Shown here piece after piece: positions 1 to 8,857 of a stretch of 37,320 nt of DNA (position 1 is its first letter; every line of letters starts with the position of its first letter). The stretch is from Candidatus Parabeggiatoa sp. nov. 2. GTDB lineage: Bacteria > Pseudomonadota > Gammaproteobacteria > Beggiatoales > Beggiatoaceae. The stretch spans positions 1 through 37,320 of the forward strand of contig NBMI01000126.1 of the NCBI GenBank assembly GCA_002085445.1. The letters are read 5' to 3'. Below the pieces are notes generated by a model, which did no database searches, had not been told where the DNA came from, and was given only the letters and a program-made list of their open reading frames with translations. Both the position numbers and the translations under genes were made by a program.

Positions 1-117
1 GGTTAGAGGATGGAAAGGACTATAATCGCGTCCAAGCCGATCTTAAGTTCAAGTTCTGAATATAACTACTTGTTTGTAGTAGTTGCTTTAGCAACTTGTT
101 TGAGTGATTATAAACAA

Positions 118-275
118 TAACTACAAGGATTGTATATAATAAAGGATTAGTTCGTGGCAAGTATGAGAGCCTTCGATGTTTTCTCTAACTAACAGCAACT
201 ACAAGGATTCGTTATAATAAAGGATTAGTTCGTGGCAAGTATGAGCGCCTTCGATGTTTTCTCTAACTAACATTG
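118..275 (+). repeat. Tandem ~78-bp intergenic repeat, two copies
   Basis: Two consecutive copies of a unit that begins ACTACAAGGATT, continues through AATAAAGGATTAGTTCGTGGC and ends TTTTCTCTAACTAAC. The same unit recurs in the same orientation at about 5668-5885, and its first 30 bases reappear near 15836. Its opening portion is the reverse complement of the shorter unit that follows at 290-598. No coding potential was seen. Confidence 0.8.
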
Positions 276-289
276 TAATTTGCTTTATC

Positions 290-598
290 CGTTATTATAA
301 CGAATCCCTGTCGGCACGCTTTTCAATCCGTTATTATAACGAATCCTTGTAGTTGTTGCTTTTATCCGTATCGATTAACGAATCCTTGTAGTTGTTGCTT
401 TTATCCTTTTTTATAACGAATCCTTGTAGTTGTTGCTTTTATCCGTTTTTATAACGAATCCTTGTAGTTGTTGCTTTTATCCGTTATTATAACGAATCCT
501 TGTAGTTGCGGTTATCCGTTATTATAACGAATCTGCCTGTAGTTATTTTAGAAGCATAACTACAAAGATTAGTGCAATCCTTGTAGTTAGTTATTGAT
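290..598 (-). repeat. Tandem ~38-bp repeat array downstream of receptor gene 1
   Basis: About seven imperfect copies of a 35-40 bp unit containing ATAACGAATCCTTGTAGTTG followed by TTGCTTTTATCC. Adjacent units abut with no unique spacers. The same unit forms a larger array upstream of receptor gene 3 (15905-16290), so the receptor cluster is bracketed by this family. Positions 1-117 hold only related fragments and no gene. Confidence 0.8.
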
Positions 599-610
599 TA
601 ATCCTTATAA

Positions 611-3600
611 TTATTTTTGACGGGATTGAAGAAGACACTTTTGGGCCGGATTAAACCATTGAGCCAGTCCATCTTGCAGCGCTTCGGCCGCCTCAGAGGG
701 TGTCTTTTTGCCCATGATGACGGCCGCTGTGCTTTTCTGCATCAGTGCTTTACCGTTAGGTATACCCTCCATCAACTTTGGAAATACCCAAAGCACGTCC
801 GTTTCACGCCCCTCACTCAGAGCCAGGAAGGCCTTCGCGTGTTGATTACGGATATCAGGTGCTTTTTGGTGCATGGCAAAAAAGCCGGGTAACTCATTGC
901 TAAATAATTCTCCCGTTCCCGGTTGAGTGAGCCATTCCAAGAATAGCTTTGCCGCTTCCTTGTGCTTTGAAGCAGCGTTCAATCCGACGCCAAAATCTCC
1001 AGTGTGTATCATATATTCAGGCTGCCCGGCCGGGGCTGGGATGGCAAAAACATTCCACTTAAAATCAGGTTCGTCAGAGTCAAAGTGGGAAATGTCCGTC
1101 GAACTGCCCAGAAACATCGCCGCTCGCCCTTGCTCGAAAAGTTGTTTGCTTTCATCATAATTGACCGTTTCAGGTGTCGGTGGCAAATAGGGGGCCATGT
1201 CGGCAACGGCTTGGAACGCCGCGACGACATGTTCATCGTTAAAACAACGGTGGCCTTCTTCGTATTTCAATCGGCCTTCACGCCCGCCTATAAAGTTGGG
1301 AGCCAAGCTCATAAATATCAGCTCCGAAGTTGCCCAACCCGTTTCTATCCCGTTGGCAAACGGGATAATTCCGGCCTCTTTGAGGGTTTGCGCGGTGGTG
1401 AGTAGTTCGGCCCAAGTGCTGGGGACTTTCAAGTTGAGTTCTTTAAAGATATCAATATTATAGTAAATTCCGTAGGAAACGGCCCTAAATGGAACCGCAT
1501 ACGGCTCGCCCCGATCAGAGAGCCAAGCTTGACGCGATTGTAAGTCAAAGTTTTCTGTTAAGCCGGGCAAGTTCCCTAGGGGTTCCAGATAACCGGCTTC
1601 AAAAAGGTAGCGAGAGCGCGAAAACGGTCTCAAATAGAACACATCGGCCGCTATATGATGTTCCAGTTGAAATTGCAGCATTGTAGTGTACCAAGGTACC
1701 ACGACCGACTGGAATTTGACGGTAATATTGGGATGTTTGGCCGTGAAGTCGGCCAGAACTCGGTTGACTTTTTTTACCTCGACTGTTCGCCAAGCTCCAA
1801 AGGTTAAGACGACTTGGCCGTCGTCAGTTCTTGAGTCAGCCTGTTCTTGAGCAGTGGTTTGTTCTTGCTTCGACGTTTGGGTTGATTGAAGAAGGGATAA
1901 GCTTATATGGCCATAAATAGAAGCCATTGAGATGACCGTTATCAAAAACACCAGAGGATAAACAATTTTTCCGGTTAACACGATCTGTTTTAAGGCCACC
2001 TCATTTTTTTTAAGCCGCTGGCGTTGGCTGAGCAGTAGCAGTAACAGTTGGAATATGATTAGACCATAAATCACGTAAAAAGCATAATCAAGCGCCACCA
2101 CATAACCGATCCCATCGGGTAAACCATTTGCCAGACTTAAGTGGAAAAAGGCCGCCGCGACTAGGGTAGCGCTGACGGCTTCCAGTGAAATTTCTTCAAA
2201 AGGCCAAAACATCATGAGGTATGATATAACCATCAAAAACAACAGAGGAAGCAAGTTTTTGGTGATAAAGCTTATAATATCTCTCTTGATTTCAATAACA
2301 GCATTAAAGCGTGAGTATTCGAGGTTGGAATCGGTTCCAAAAAATTTTGGATCACCTAAAGTGGTTTTACTTGTCACCGTGTCTTGAAATAAATTAGCAG
2401 CCTCGACTTCCCAATCGGTAATCAAGCTCAAGACGTTATTTTGCTTCAACTTGTTCAAAATCCCGTCGTTGGTGGTTTCACCCATGCCCACATAATCAAC
2501 CACATAGATGAGGTTATTGCGGGTTAAGTGAGCATGGCGAAATTTCACGGCTAATTTTTGCGTATCAAAGGGGTAATCTCTAAAATAAAATTTTTCATGA
2601 AAATCGGCTTTGACATGGTAAGCCCGATAGATGACATCATTGGGCAAGAATTTTTCAACAATGGGTTCTCCCAACTGGAGTTGTTTAAATCCATCACGGA
2701 TTGAATTGGTAAATTCAATGTTGGTGGCATCCACACCACGTTTATAGCGAAACCACAGGTAAAAATCGGCCTCATATTGGGAATTTTTGTCATCAATATT
2801 CCTGATTTCATTGAACTCGATGCCGGTGTAAACAATATTGGTTTTGTACATGTATTGTCCACCAATCGTCATAATGCGCCCGGCCGCTAATTCTTTCTCA
2901 AGTCCAGCGATACGGTTGATATCAGGTACTAGCTTAAATTGTGTCAAGGCGGAGATGAACTGCTGGTTTTTAAACACGCCTATTGCTAGAGGTTTAACCG
3001 CGTTTCCATGCTTATCAAAGTAAAAACGCCCGTCGATGCCATCAATGCCTTTTTCCATGCTTGTCAGGCGGGCTAAATAATCCCTAATTTGTTGGCGTTC
3101 TTCTGTTAATGCTTCAGGCTTACCTTGAACACCAGTTTCTATCATTGCCATAATCGCCACATAAGCAGCCTCATAAGCCGTTGCCGCGGCCCAAATGGGC
3201 GTTTCATGATACGTTTTGACATATTGACTTCGGCCCCTTTGTACGTTTTCGCCCCCAATATCAAAGAGCAGTGCTGCTTTATCATAGATACCATCCGAAA
3301 AAAAGCCTGGCTGAGCCTGTTCTTCAGGATATTCCTTAAAATTGGCACCCCACAGAGTGGACAAAATGGGATATTGCAAACCTTTGCGTTTGATTGAAAC
3401 AATCACTTTTTTCGCTTCGGCGCTCTGCAAGGGTATCAAAATGATATCTGGCTGTTCTCGTACACGTAATAATTCTGTGCCAACATTCTCAATTTGTTCC
3501 TCGACATTATCTGCTTTGGCATTAACAATCCATTTATTTTTGATTTGTCCCTTCAAGCCGATGAAGGATTGTTCAAAATTCTCCGCCAGAGACAAAGAAG

Positions 3601-4156
3601 ACTTATCTTGGTCATCATAGATGATGCTGACCGTTTTGTGTTTCATAATGGTTTTGACATAATTTGCCAAAAAAACACCATTAAGTCTATTGTTGGGTAG
3701 GACTCCAAAATACCAGTCGTTTCCTTCAGTGACTTGATCAGCCACACATAATGGGGTAATGGCTGGAATTTTCGCGTTTTGATAGACTTCTCCTCCTTTG
3801 ATGCAGCCATTACTAAAAGTATGCCCTAGCACCACAAGCGCCTTTTTTTCTTCCGCAATCTGTAATGCGACTTGTTTGGCCTTCTCTTCATCGCCTTGAT
3901 CGTCATACATTAGTAATTCAATCGGTTTGCCATTAACCCCGCCTGCTTGGTTGACGGACTCAACATACAGTTGAGCTCCTCTTTGCAGTGCCATTCCCTC
4001 CTCTCGAAAACTTTCATTCAGTGAACCCACAACGGCGATATAAATCGGCTCAGGTTCGGTAGAAAATACGCCCGATTTGTAGAAGACGGCAAACAGGGCT
4101 AAAGCCAATATCACAACAGAGAATATGAAGATGCGAACATTGAATTTGAGTTTCAT
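611..4156 (-). CDS. Tripartite receptor 1: LivJ-type binding domain + pLGIC + solute-binding protein
   Basis: A 1181-residue membrane receptor. Residues about 9-28 are an N-terminal hydrophobic signal or anchor. Residues about 35-405 form a Peripla_BP_6/LivJ-like type I binding domain, with a GHTFSNGC segment and a second Cys 18 residues later. Residues about 430-635 are a pLGIC extracellular beta-sandwich with the signature RDYPFDTQ at 526-533. M1 is about 632-654, M2 starts at Glu659, M3 is about 683-704 and M4 about 727-750. Residues about 780-1175 are a family 1 extracellular solute-binding protein. Glu659 and His672 align with GLIC Glu222 and His235 (recalled numbering). pLGIC C-termini are extracellular, so both binding modules should be periplasmic. 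An in-frame stop in the upstream heptamer array supports this start; no strong ribosome site is visible. Ion and ligands are unknown. Confidence 0.93.
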   Translation of the reverse strand: MKLKFNVRIFIFSVVILALALFAVFYKSGVFSTEPEPIYIAVVGSLNESFREEGMALQRGAQLYVESVNQAGGVNGKPIELLMYDDQGDEEKAKQVALQIAEEKKALVVLGHTFSNGCIKGGEVYQNAKIPAITPLCVADQVTEGNDWYFGVLPNNRLNGVFLANYVKTIMKHKTVSIIYDDQDKSSLSLAENFEQSFIGLKGQIKNKWIVNAKADNVEEQIENVGTELLRVREQPDIILIPLQSAEAKKVIVSIKRKGLQYPILSTLWGANFKEYPEEQAQPGFFSDGIYDKAALLFDIGGENVQRGRSQYVKTYHETPIWAAATAYEAAYVAIMAMIETGVQGKPEALTEERQQIRDYLARLTSMEKGIDGIDGRFYFDKHGNAVKPLAIGVFKNQQFISALTQFKLVPDINRIAGLEKELAAGRIMTIGGQYMYKTNIVYTGIEFNEIRNIDDKNSQYEADFYLWFRYKRGVDATNIEFTNSIRDGFKQLQLGEPIVEKFLPNDVIYRAYHVKADFHEKFYFRDYPFDTQKLAVKFRHAHLTRNNLIYVVDYVGMGETTNDGILNKLKQNNVLSLITDWEVEAANLFQDTVTSKTTLGDPKFFGTDSNLEYSRFNAVIEIKRDIISFITKNLLPLLFLMVISYLMMFWPFEEISLEAVSATLVAAAFFHLSLANGLPDGIGYVVALDYAFYVIYGLIIFQLLLLLLSQRQRLKKNEVALKQIVLTGKIVYPLVFLITVISMASIYGHISLSLLQSTQTSKQEQTTAQEQADSRTDDGQVVLTFGAWRTVEVKKVNRVLADFTAKHPNITVKFQSVVVPWYTTMLQFQLEHHIAADVFYLRPFSRSRYLFEAGYLEPLGNLPGLTENFDLQSRQAWLSDRGEPYAVPFRAVSYGIYYNIDIFKELNLKVPSTWAELLTTAQTLKEAGIIPFANGIETGWATSELIFMSLAPNFIGGREGRLKYEEGHRCFNDEHVVAAFQAVADMAPYLPPTPETVNYDESKQLFEQGRAAMFLGSSTDISHFDSDEPDFKWNVFAIPAPAGQPEYMIHTGDFGVGLNAASKHKEAAKLFLEWLTQPGTGELFSNELPGFFAMHQKAPDIRNQHAKAFLALSEGRETDVLWVFPKLMEGIPNGKALMQKSTAAVIMGKKTPSEAAEALQDGLAQWFNPAQKCLLQSRQK

Positions 4157-4164
4157 AATATTTT

Positions 4165-4196
4165 TCAGTGATCAGTTATCAGTTATCAGTTATCAA
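4165..4196 (-). repeat. TAACTGA heptamer array just upstream of receptor gene 1
   Basis: About three to four head-to-tail copies of TAACTGA, read on the minus strand, end 8 bp before the start codon of receptor gene 1. I recall such arrays being described upstream of many genes in marine Beggiatoaceae. A related ACTGATAAC stretch lies inside the 5' ends of receptor genes 2 and 3, where it encodes Thr-Asp-Asn. Regulatory function is not shown. Confidence 0.85.
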
Positions 4197-4811
4197 AGTG
4201 GGTGGAGTATTTTATCTTTTTTTGAGCCGTTGTCAACGGCCGAAAGGCCCCGGCCCGTTTGTAGTAGGCGATTTATCGCCTCACTAGATTGGCGGCCATC
4301 AGTCCAAACTTTAGTTTGGCAGAAATATATATAAATTATTGATTTAGAAGCAGAACTCACGTTAGTACTCTTCTAAAAGTACAACGACACAAGCGCGGAT
4401 AAGCGAATTTTAGTGGCTTTTGCAGCCAAGAGTACAGCGAATTACGTGGATAAGCGAATTTTTTTAGTGGCTTTTGCAACTACTACAAACGCTTAGTTGC
4501 TAAAGCAACTACTACAAACTCTTTTAGTGGCTTTTGCAACTACTACAAACTCTTAGTTGCTAAAGCAACTTAGTGAATTGTACTCAATCCGCTTATCCAC
4601 GTAATCCGTTGTACTAAGCGTAATTAGTTGTACTAGCCACAATGAGTTGCACTAACCACAACTCGTACTCAATCCGTTTATCTGCCCGTAATCCGTTGTA
4701 CTATCACTCCAAAAAGGGTTCCATTTCTGGAACCCCTTTGCGTAAGGCTACGCTTTTGAGTTGATGTGGACTAGAAGGAGTGGCATCAACTCAAGCTGGA
4801 CTCCGGGTTTA
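4197..4811. repeat. Gene-free spacer of mixed short repeats
   Basis: No gene is recognisable. The stretch holds a CCAAACTTTAGTTTGGC palindrome near 4301, a GTAGTAGGCGATTTATCGCC palindrome near 4261, and copies of two units that form larger arrays at 8077-8516: the GTACAGCGAATT...GCGGATAAGCGAATT unit and the TTGCTAAAGCAACTACTAC unit. A hairpin with GGGTTCC/GGAACCC arms lies near 4716-4736. Confidence 0.7.
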
Positions 4812-5586
4812 TCAAATTTCACCCTTTTCTTTCATCTCTTCTCGTAAACCTTCGATATCAGTTAACGATAAGCGACTGTATTGGGCGATCTTTGAGTTAC
4901 TCATCGCGGGAGCATCTAGTAGCAGCTCCTGAGCTGTCTTGAGACGATCGTTTTTTAGGAGCTCGTTTTGTCTCCCTCTTTCCAGGTTTTCGTCCATCAT
5001 TTTCGTGTGAAGTTCAGGGGAGGTGTCTTCTGTTTTAAGACGCTCAAAGAGCGTCTTTATTTCGCGAGTTGTCCGCTTCAGGCGCCTTGGTAAAAATATA
5101 AAACAACCGATGTTTGAGAGGAAAAAATTTTTCCTCAGTGATTTCATTGTCATTGAACTTCTTTACCTCGGTATCGTGGACAAGGATGTTGTTGCCGGGA
5201 ACCGGTGAAAGCCTGTCGGTGAAGAAAACCAACGTATACACAGTTTTTGGGAAATGGTAGTCTTGTGAACTCTTGATGGTTTCTACAATCGCTGTCAGAT
5301 GATAGTAGTAGAACCGCTCAAAGTTTTGAGAGTAGTTCACATGTTGCGCCTCTACAACCGTGCGGTTCTTTTCGTCTTCGGCAAACAAGTCAAACCTGAC
5401 TTTCACGTTTCCTACCGGCCGGTGAAATTCCTTTTCGGTTTCGACTTCGTTGATTTGGAGGTTTACGCCGGTGAAGGCTTTGACCATTCTTTTGAAAACC
5501 TCCACACTACTGAACCCTTCTTGAAAAGCCGCTCTGCTTTCTAAAGAATGGACCGCGATTTTTTCGTGTTCAATTGTTTGAGTCAC
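4812..5586 (-). pseudogene. Frameshifted Rpn-type PD-(D/E)XK nuclease/transposase
   Basis: Matches the Rpn (recombination-promoting nuclease, PDDEXK transposase) family. The N-terminal frame begins at GTG 5586, preceded by AGGAG with 7-nt spacing, which is much better than the further upstream TTG at 5646. It carries the nuclease core: Asp in VRFDLFAEDE followed by the E-x-Q motif in VVEAQHVNY. That frame stops at 5044. The C-terminal part, from about FIFLPRRLKRTTREIKTLFE to the stop at 4812, continues in another frame. The switch lies near an A/T homopolymer run at about 5092-5113, so it could be a real mutation or an assembly error. The family is usually multicopy and mobile. It sits alone between receptor genes 1 and 2. 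Confidence 0.8.
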
Positions 5587-5667
5587 GGTGAATCTCCTAC
5601 AATGATTATTATTTGACTCGCTGTTCAGGTTTTTTCGTGCGCCCAAACGCCCAAGGATTGTCAGTGA

Positions 5668-5885
5668 GGTTTTCTCTAACTAACAGCAACTACAAGGATT
5701 CGTTATAATAAAGGATTAGTTCGTGGCAAGTATGAGCGCTTTCGAGGTTTTCTCTAACTAACAGCAACTACAAGGATTCGTTATAATAAAGGATTAGTTC
5801 GTGGCAAGTACGAGCGCTTTCGAGGTTTTCTCTAACTAACAGCAACAACTACAAGGATTCGTTATAATAACGGATTAATTCGTGG
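5668..5885 (+). repeat. Tandem ~78-bp repeat, second location
   Basis: Two full copies and one partial copy of the unit seen at 118-275, each running from ACTACAAGGATTCGTTATAA to TTTTCTCTAACTAACAG. The two locations flank receptor gene 1 and the nuclease remnant in the same orientation, so they could recombine. Confidence 0.8.
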
Positions 5886-7355
5886 CGTTTAAAAAAATTA
5901 TCATTTTTTATACTTTTGTAAGCAAGTAATTGGGCCGTAATTTGCTTTATCCAATCCTTTATTATAACGAATCCCTGTAGGCACGCTTTTTAATCCGTTA
6001 TTATAACGAAACGAAGTTCAGCGATAGCTAATCCCTGTAGTTAGCTGCGAAGCGCTATCCACCTACGCATATACGCGGCATTTGCTCAGAAGTGGTTGCA
6101 GCGAGGGCCATGAGTTGAAATTTCTTGAGTCATTTTGCGATATGGCCCACAATTATTGCTTGTCCTTACACATAAGTTTTTAAATGCTTTTTATCCGTTT
6201 ATTTCGAGTATCCGTTGTACTCTCCGTTGACCTTCGAGTAGCGAATCGCTACCCACCTACGCATATATGCGGTATTTCTTATCCGTTTATCGGCCCGTCA
6301 TCCGTTGTACTCTCCGTTTATTTCAAGTATCCGTTGTACTTATCAGTTTTGGGTAGAGTTGAAAACTCGGATTTGTTGGAAAACTCGGATTGTTGGCCTA
6401 ACAAAAAATTGCGGTTTATTGATTTATAACGTCATGATAATTTTCAAACTCGCCGAGTTTACCTCATAAAATCGCATTTTGTGGCCCAAAATCGGCGTTT
6501 TTTAAACGTGAGATTTATCAATAACTTACTACCGATACCGCCTAATCAACGATTGAACGCTAAACAAATAAAATGAATTGACTCTCTGTGTTCCGCTGTG
6601 TCAACTCTGTGGCCTCTGTGTGTCTAAAAATCCAATGTCTTCGAGACCTCGGATTTTTTAAACCTGAAAAATTAACCTGTGCGAACTCCTAGCCACATTT
6701 GGACGGCAGCAGTTAACCGAGGTGAATTGCATTAATTTTCAACAGGTTATGTAGATAAGCCGCACGCCAAACCGATTTTTTTGAGAATGTTGCATTTTGT
6801 TTTTGAGTGTGGTTTTATATATATAAAATAATAGAATGGCAGCAACGGTGCGGCAACAAAAAGTGATTTAAATTCAATCACTTAGACGAGACATCATCAG
6901 TCATTGCCGATTTCGAGTGTAGGCAGTATTATAAAATAGCGTTTATTTTCAAAGAGTTAGGTGAAATTCCATGAGTAAGAGTACGGTTATTTAAGGGTTT
7001 AAAATAAGTCGGGTATCTAATTGATTTTGTTAAAATTATGCGCGTTTAAATGTGTTTTAGTTCAGGTTGATTGATATTTTTTAAAATCAGCGTAACAAAT
7101 AAATTTTTAAAGGCCTTATTTTTAGTCGGGTTATTTTTTAAAAAGTTCTTTAATTTCAAAGACTTTAGCTAACTTTTAGGGGGTAGAAAATTCAACCCGA
7201 CTTTTTATAAGGGTAGGTTGCGTAACTGATTTATTTTTATCGTTTAAATTCCAGGCAAAAATCATGCAAATTATGCTAACTTTTGACCACTTTTTTTGTG
7301 TGATAAATATCGCTTGTTACCTCTTGAAACTATTAGGGAAAAAATAGGCTCTAGG
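5886..7355. other. AT-rich gene-free region leading into the CRISPR array
   Basis: No convincing gene in about 1.5 kb. It contains scattered copies of the AACGAATCC unit (5955-6040), a CCACCTACGCATAT motif twice (about 6059 and 6250), and a 65-bp segment at 6105-6171 containing TGCGATATGGCCCACAATTA that recurs at 8627-8690. The last 350 bp are strongly AT-rich, as expected of a CRISPR leader, but no leader motif can be confirmed by eye. Confidence 0.5.
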
Positions 7356-7529
7356 GTTTGAGAGTGGGTAGCTAATGCCAGCAATTGAAACAATAATTTA
7401 TTTTGGTTTACAAAATTTTTCAAGGTTTGAGAGTGGGTAGCTAATGCCAGCAATTGAAACGCAACTTCTTAGTTGTTGTTTAGAATTATTTTGGTTTGAT
7501 AGTAGGTAGCCAGCGACGGCAATTTACCT
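7356..7529 (+). CRISPR. Minimal orphan CRISPR array: three repeats, two spacers
   Basis: Two identical 36-bp repeats (7356-7391 and 7425-7460) start GTTTGAGAGTGGG and end CAATTGAAAC. A third, degenerate repeat at 7494-7529 agrees at about 25 of 36 positions. Both spacers (7392-7424 and 7461-7493) are exactly 33 bp and unrelated to each other, giving a strict 69-bp period. The ATTGAAAC end is typical of many CRISPR repeats and would form the crRNA 5' handle, implying plus-strand transcription. The degenerate terminal repeat then lies at the leader-distal end, as is usual. No cas gene is present in the window. A simple 69-bp duplication is the alternative. Confidence 0.75.
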
Positions 7530-7597
7530 TGCAAACTCTGCGCTAGTCGGAGTTGTTTAGCAATGACACTAATTTGGTCAACGTTTTATAGGCGACA

Positions 7598-7638
7598 TAA
7601 AAAAAGCCCCAAGTCTTTTTGACAAGGGGCTTTTTTTT
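7598..7638 (+). terminator. Rho-independent terminator downstream of the CRISPR array
   Basis: A run of A residues, AAGCCCC, a short loop and GGGGC followed by eight T residues form a classic intrinsic terminator, probably active in both directions because of the matching A and T tracts. It lies about 70 bp after the last CRISPR repeat with no gene between, so it most likely ends the array transcript. Confidence 0.8.
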
Positions 7639-7710
7639 ATAAGGATTTATTTAATAATTCAAAAAGTTACCGTTGAGATGCGGTTCCCACGCTTTTCTTG
7701 AAGGCGCCTT

Positions 7711-7845
7711 GCGTTTGTAGTAGGCGCTTTAGCGCCTGAGTTAGTAGTAGGTGCTTTAGCGCCTTGCGTTTGTAGTAAGTGCTTTAGCGCCTGAGTTAGT
7801 AGTAGGCGCTTTAGCGCCTAAGTTTGTAGTAGGCGCTTGGGCGAT
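7711..7845 (+). repeat. Tandem ~29-bp palindromic repeats
   Basis: About five units of GTAGTAGGCGCTTTAGCGCC with small variations. Each contains the palindrome GGCGCTTTAGCGCC and can form a hairpin. Related single copies occur near 4261 and 8697. Confidence 0.8.
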
Positions 7846-7904
7846 AACTCGTGTGCCAAACAAAATAGACACATGGAAGGGCACAATACACAGAGGAACA
7901 CCAA

Positions 7905-7998
7905 AACTATTATTTTTGTAGGGTTATTAGCACTGATTTGTGGGCCATCAAACCGTTTTTAATAATCAAACTTTGCATCAGACAATTAATTTATTTCA
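7905..7998 (-). repeat. Inverted single copy of the 72-bp repeat found at 33766-33981
   Basis: The segment containing TTTGTGGGCCATCAAACCG followed by TTTTTAATAATCAAAC is the reverse complement of the 72-bp unit tandemly repeated at 33766-33981. Similarity extends into the flank, with both followed by a GTTTG/ACAATT-type sequence. Confidence 0.65.
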
Positions 7999-8076
7999 AC
8001 AGAATGGCCCCAAAAGGCCCTCTATAGAAATCAATTAGTTAGGTGTAATGTGACAAAATAGAACTAGTTTGTAGTA

Positions 8077-8205
8077 GTACAGCGAATTGTGCGGATAAAC
8101 GAATTTTACTTAGTTAGCTAAGAGTACAGCGAATTGCGCGGATAAGCGAATTTTACTTACTTAGCTAAGAGTACAGCGAATTGCGCGGATAAGCGAATTA
8201 TACTT
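8077..8205 (+). repeat. Three tandem copies of a 47-bp unit
   Basis: The unit starts GTACAGCGAATTG, continues GCGGATAAGCGAATTTTACTT, and repeats at 8077, 8124 and 8171 with an exact 47-bp period. Degenerate copies lie at about 4420-4470. Confidence 0.8.
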
Positions 8206-8211
8206 GACTTA

Positions 8212-8307
8212 GAGCGTGTTTTAAAACTCGACTTAATTCATTGTTTTATAACCAATAGACTCTTTTATAAGTTAAGTGATTGATTCTTGGACTTTTCAAA
8301 CACGCTC
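8212..8307. mobile_element. Candidate 96-bp MITE
   Basis: The ends are near-perfect terminal inverted repeats: GAGCGTGTTTTAAAACTC on the left and the complement of GAGCGTGTTTGAAAAGTC on the right. The element is flanked by TTA on both sides (8209-8211 and 8308-8310), consistent with a 3-bp target duplication. It is inserted exactly between two tandem repeat arrays and has no coding capacity. Family assignment (possibly IS5-like) is a guess. Confidence 0.6.
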
Positions 8308-8310
8308 TTA

Positions 8311-8516
8311 GTGGCTTTTGCAACTACTACAAACTCTTAGTGGCTTTTGCAACTACTACAAACTCTTTTAGTTGCTAAAGCAACTACTACAAACGCTTAG
8401 TTGCTAAAGCAACTACTACAAACTCTTGAGTTGCTAAAGCGACTACTACAAACGCTTAGTTGCTAAAGCAACTACTACAAACGCTTAGTTGCTAAAGCAA
8501 CTACTACAAACGCTTA
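8311..8516 (+). repeat. Tandem ~29-bp repeats with TTGCTAAAGCAA palindrome
   Basis: About eight units of TTAGTTGCTAAAGCAACTACT plus ACAAACGC. The first two carry the variant TTAGTGGCTTTTGCAACTAC. Each unit holds the palindrome GTTGCTAAAGCAAC. The rest of the spacer up to 8857 holds the 8627-8690 copy of the segment at 6105-6171 and a GGCGCTTTAGCGCC palindrome near 8704, with no gene. Confidence 0.8.
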
Positions 8517-8857
8517 GTAGCTGAAGGAAAGCCACTAAGCGGCATTGGAGGACTCGCCTACAAACTCCGTCAATTCCAATCAAAAGAGGTTTCAATAGTG
8601 CCATGAGTTGAAATGGTTTCAACAGGAGGGCCATGATTTTAAATTCGTTGAGTCATTATGCGATATGGCCCACAATTATTGCTTGTCCTTACCGCTTGTA
8701 ATAGGCGCTTTAGCGCCTTGGTTTGTAGTAGGCAGTCTTGTGCCAAACGGAAGGAATACGACTAGTGCCGGAGAGCGAAAATACCCAAACCACTCAGCCT
8801 ATAGTTTGTCAGATAAATTAAGTTAGCAAGTACTTAGGATTAGGGTAGACTGCCAAA

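Noticed and set aside
611..4156. Interpretation as an ionotropic glutamate receptor homologue
   Set aside because: The membrane part has the four-helix pLGIC layout with the PFD signature and GLIC-like M2, not the re-entrant P-loop pore of glutamate receptors.
6184..6429. 81-residue plus-strand open frame
   Set aside because: Made of short duplicated segments (CCGTTGTACTCTCCGTT and similar) with no ribosome site or family match.
7295..7330. Possible additional CRISPR repeat ending CTTGAAAC at 7330
   Set aside because: Only the last eight bases resemble the repeat and the gap to the next repeat would be 25 bp, not 33.
7271..7453. 60-residue minus-strand open frame with an internal repeat
   Set aside because: The internal repeat is simply the two CRISPR repeats read in one frame; no ribosome site or family match.
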